The position numbers and the translations under genes were made by a program. A stretch of 64,000 bases of DNA from Sweltsa coloradensis. Taxonomy: Eukaryota; Arthropoda; Insecta; Plecoptera; Chloroperlidae. This document shows positions 63,766 to 64,000 of the stretch, piece by piece (positions within the stretch are counted from its first letter, which is position 1; every line of letters starts with the position of its first letter). The notes below the pieces were generated by a model that was not told the DNA's origin, searched no databases, and saw only the letters and a program-made list of their open reading frames with translations. The DNA is taken from assembly GCA_024449915.1 (NCBI GenBank), contig JAMZAV010002235.1:62001-126000 (forward strand). Reading direction: 5' to 3'.

Positions 63766-64000
63766 TTGAAGACATTTTTTCACCAAGAAGGAATGGTCGT
63801 ACCCCAATAAAATTTGGCATGTGTTGTCAGGTACCTAAATCCCCTCGATTGTGATAGTTTTCAAGTTCACATCACGTTACATGACGGCTGGGTAACACCT
63901 CGAAATCACCCCAACTCTGCTTGGTGTATAAGGTGCTTGAGTGTGTAGCGCACCGCGGCTTGGCTGCGGCGCCCTAACGGGCACCTAGATAGGTGTTTAT
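63766..64000. other. No recognisable gene at the window end
   Basis: Non-coding sequence to the end of the window, with nothing supportable. Confidence 0.4.

Overview
This is eukaryotic nuclear DNA, intron-bearing and AT-rich, and almost everything recognisable in it is a transposable element, a repeat or a broken copy of one. I see no tRNA cluster, rRNA, operon, CRISPR array or Shine-Dalgarno-led gene. The element mix (Jockey-type LINE ORF1 and reverse transcriptase, a CR1-like LINE, Kolobok/THAP, invertebrate-type Mutator, pogo/Tigger, piggyBac-like and hAT pieces, many simple repeats) suggests an invertebrate. An arthropod is my first guess because of the Jockey-type proteins, but the phylum cannot be fixed from this window.

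Layout, left to right. 0-4.6 kb: remains of a Ty3-type gag, a piggyBac-like N-terminal exon, a possible glycine/glutamine-rich host exon, and the first copies of an abundant GC-rich ~335-350 bp SINE-like family (called SINE-1 here). It recurs at least eleven times, and two copies have clear target-site duplications. 6.5-12.5 kb: no gene; long homopolymers, including 47 consecutive G, and a ragged SINE-1 copy raise doubts about consensus quality. 13.4-14.4 kb: a six-unit ~160 bp satellite. 14.76-17.37 kb: a Kolobok-type DNA transposon with TTAA duplications and a THAP-domain transposase gene, itself hit by a second SINE family (SINE-2) and by a 31-bp inverted repeat holding a tRNA-like sequence. 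17.9-18.7 kb: a repeat that recurs inverted at 45-46 kb. 19.8-23.7 kb: a CR1-like LINE flanked by SINE-1 pieces. 23.7-25.3 kb: a Jockey-type ORF1 split only by a SINE-1 insertion. 28-29.2 kb: a Jockey-type reverse transcriptase fragment. 31.35-31.6 kb: an ~87 bp tandem repeat.

32.8-57.5 kb is the main structural feature: an ~8.5 kb block (32,763-41,218) is present a second time (42,066-57,527) in the same orientation with about 1% mismatch by eye. Each copy acts as the empty-site control for insertions in the other. The second copy has gained a 1.06 kb repeat and a 3.08 kb fold-back transposon with 1.4 kb inverted arms, and it also holds a 3.46 kb segment that the first copy lacks. The first copy has a 0.5 kb retroposon tail ending in (TATC)n. 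The block holds a THAP-domain pseudogene, a hAT C-terminus, part of an unnamed transposase-like gene, a LINE endonuclease and a pogo-type transposase.

57.5-64 kb: more transposon fragments, a SINE-1 copy, and a TATA-led ORF that ends in an incomplete macro domain. Its 3' end runs into one arm of a long-range inverted repeat (60.1 and 63.6-63.8 kb); between the arms lies a near-perfect 150-bp hairpin.

No genes here work together as a pathway. The window records nested insertions and one recent duplication, which may be real or an assembly artefact of two haplotypes joined end to end.
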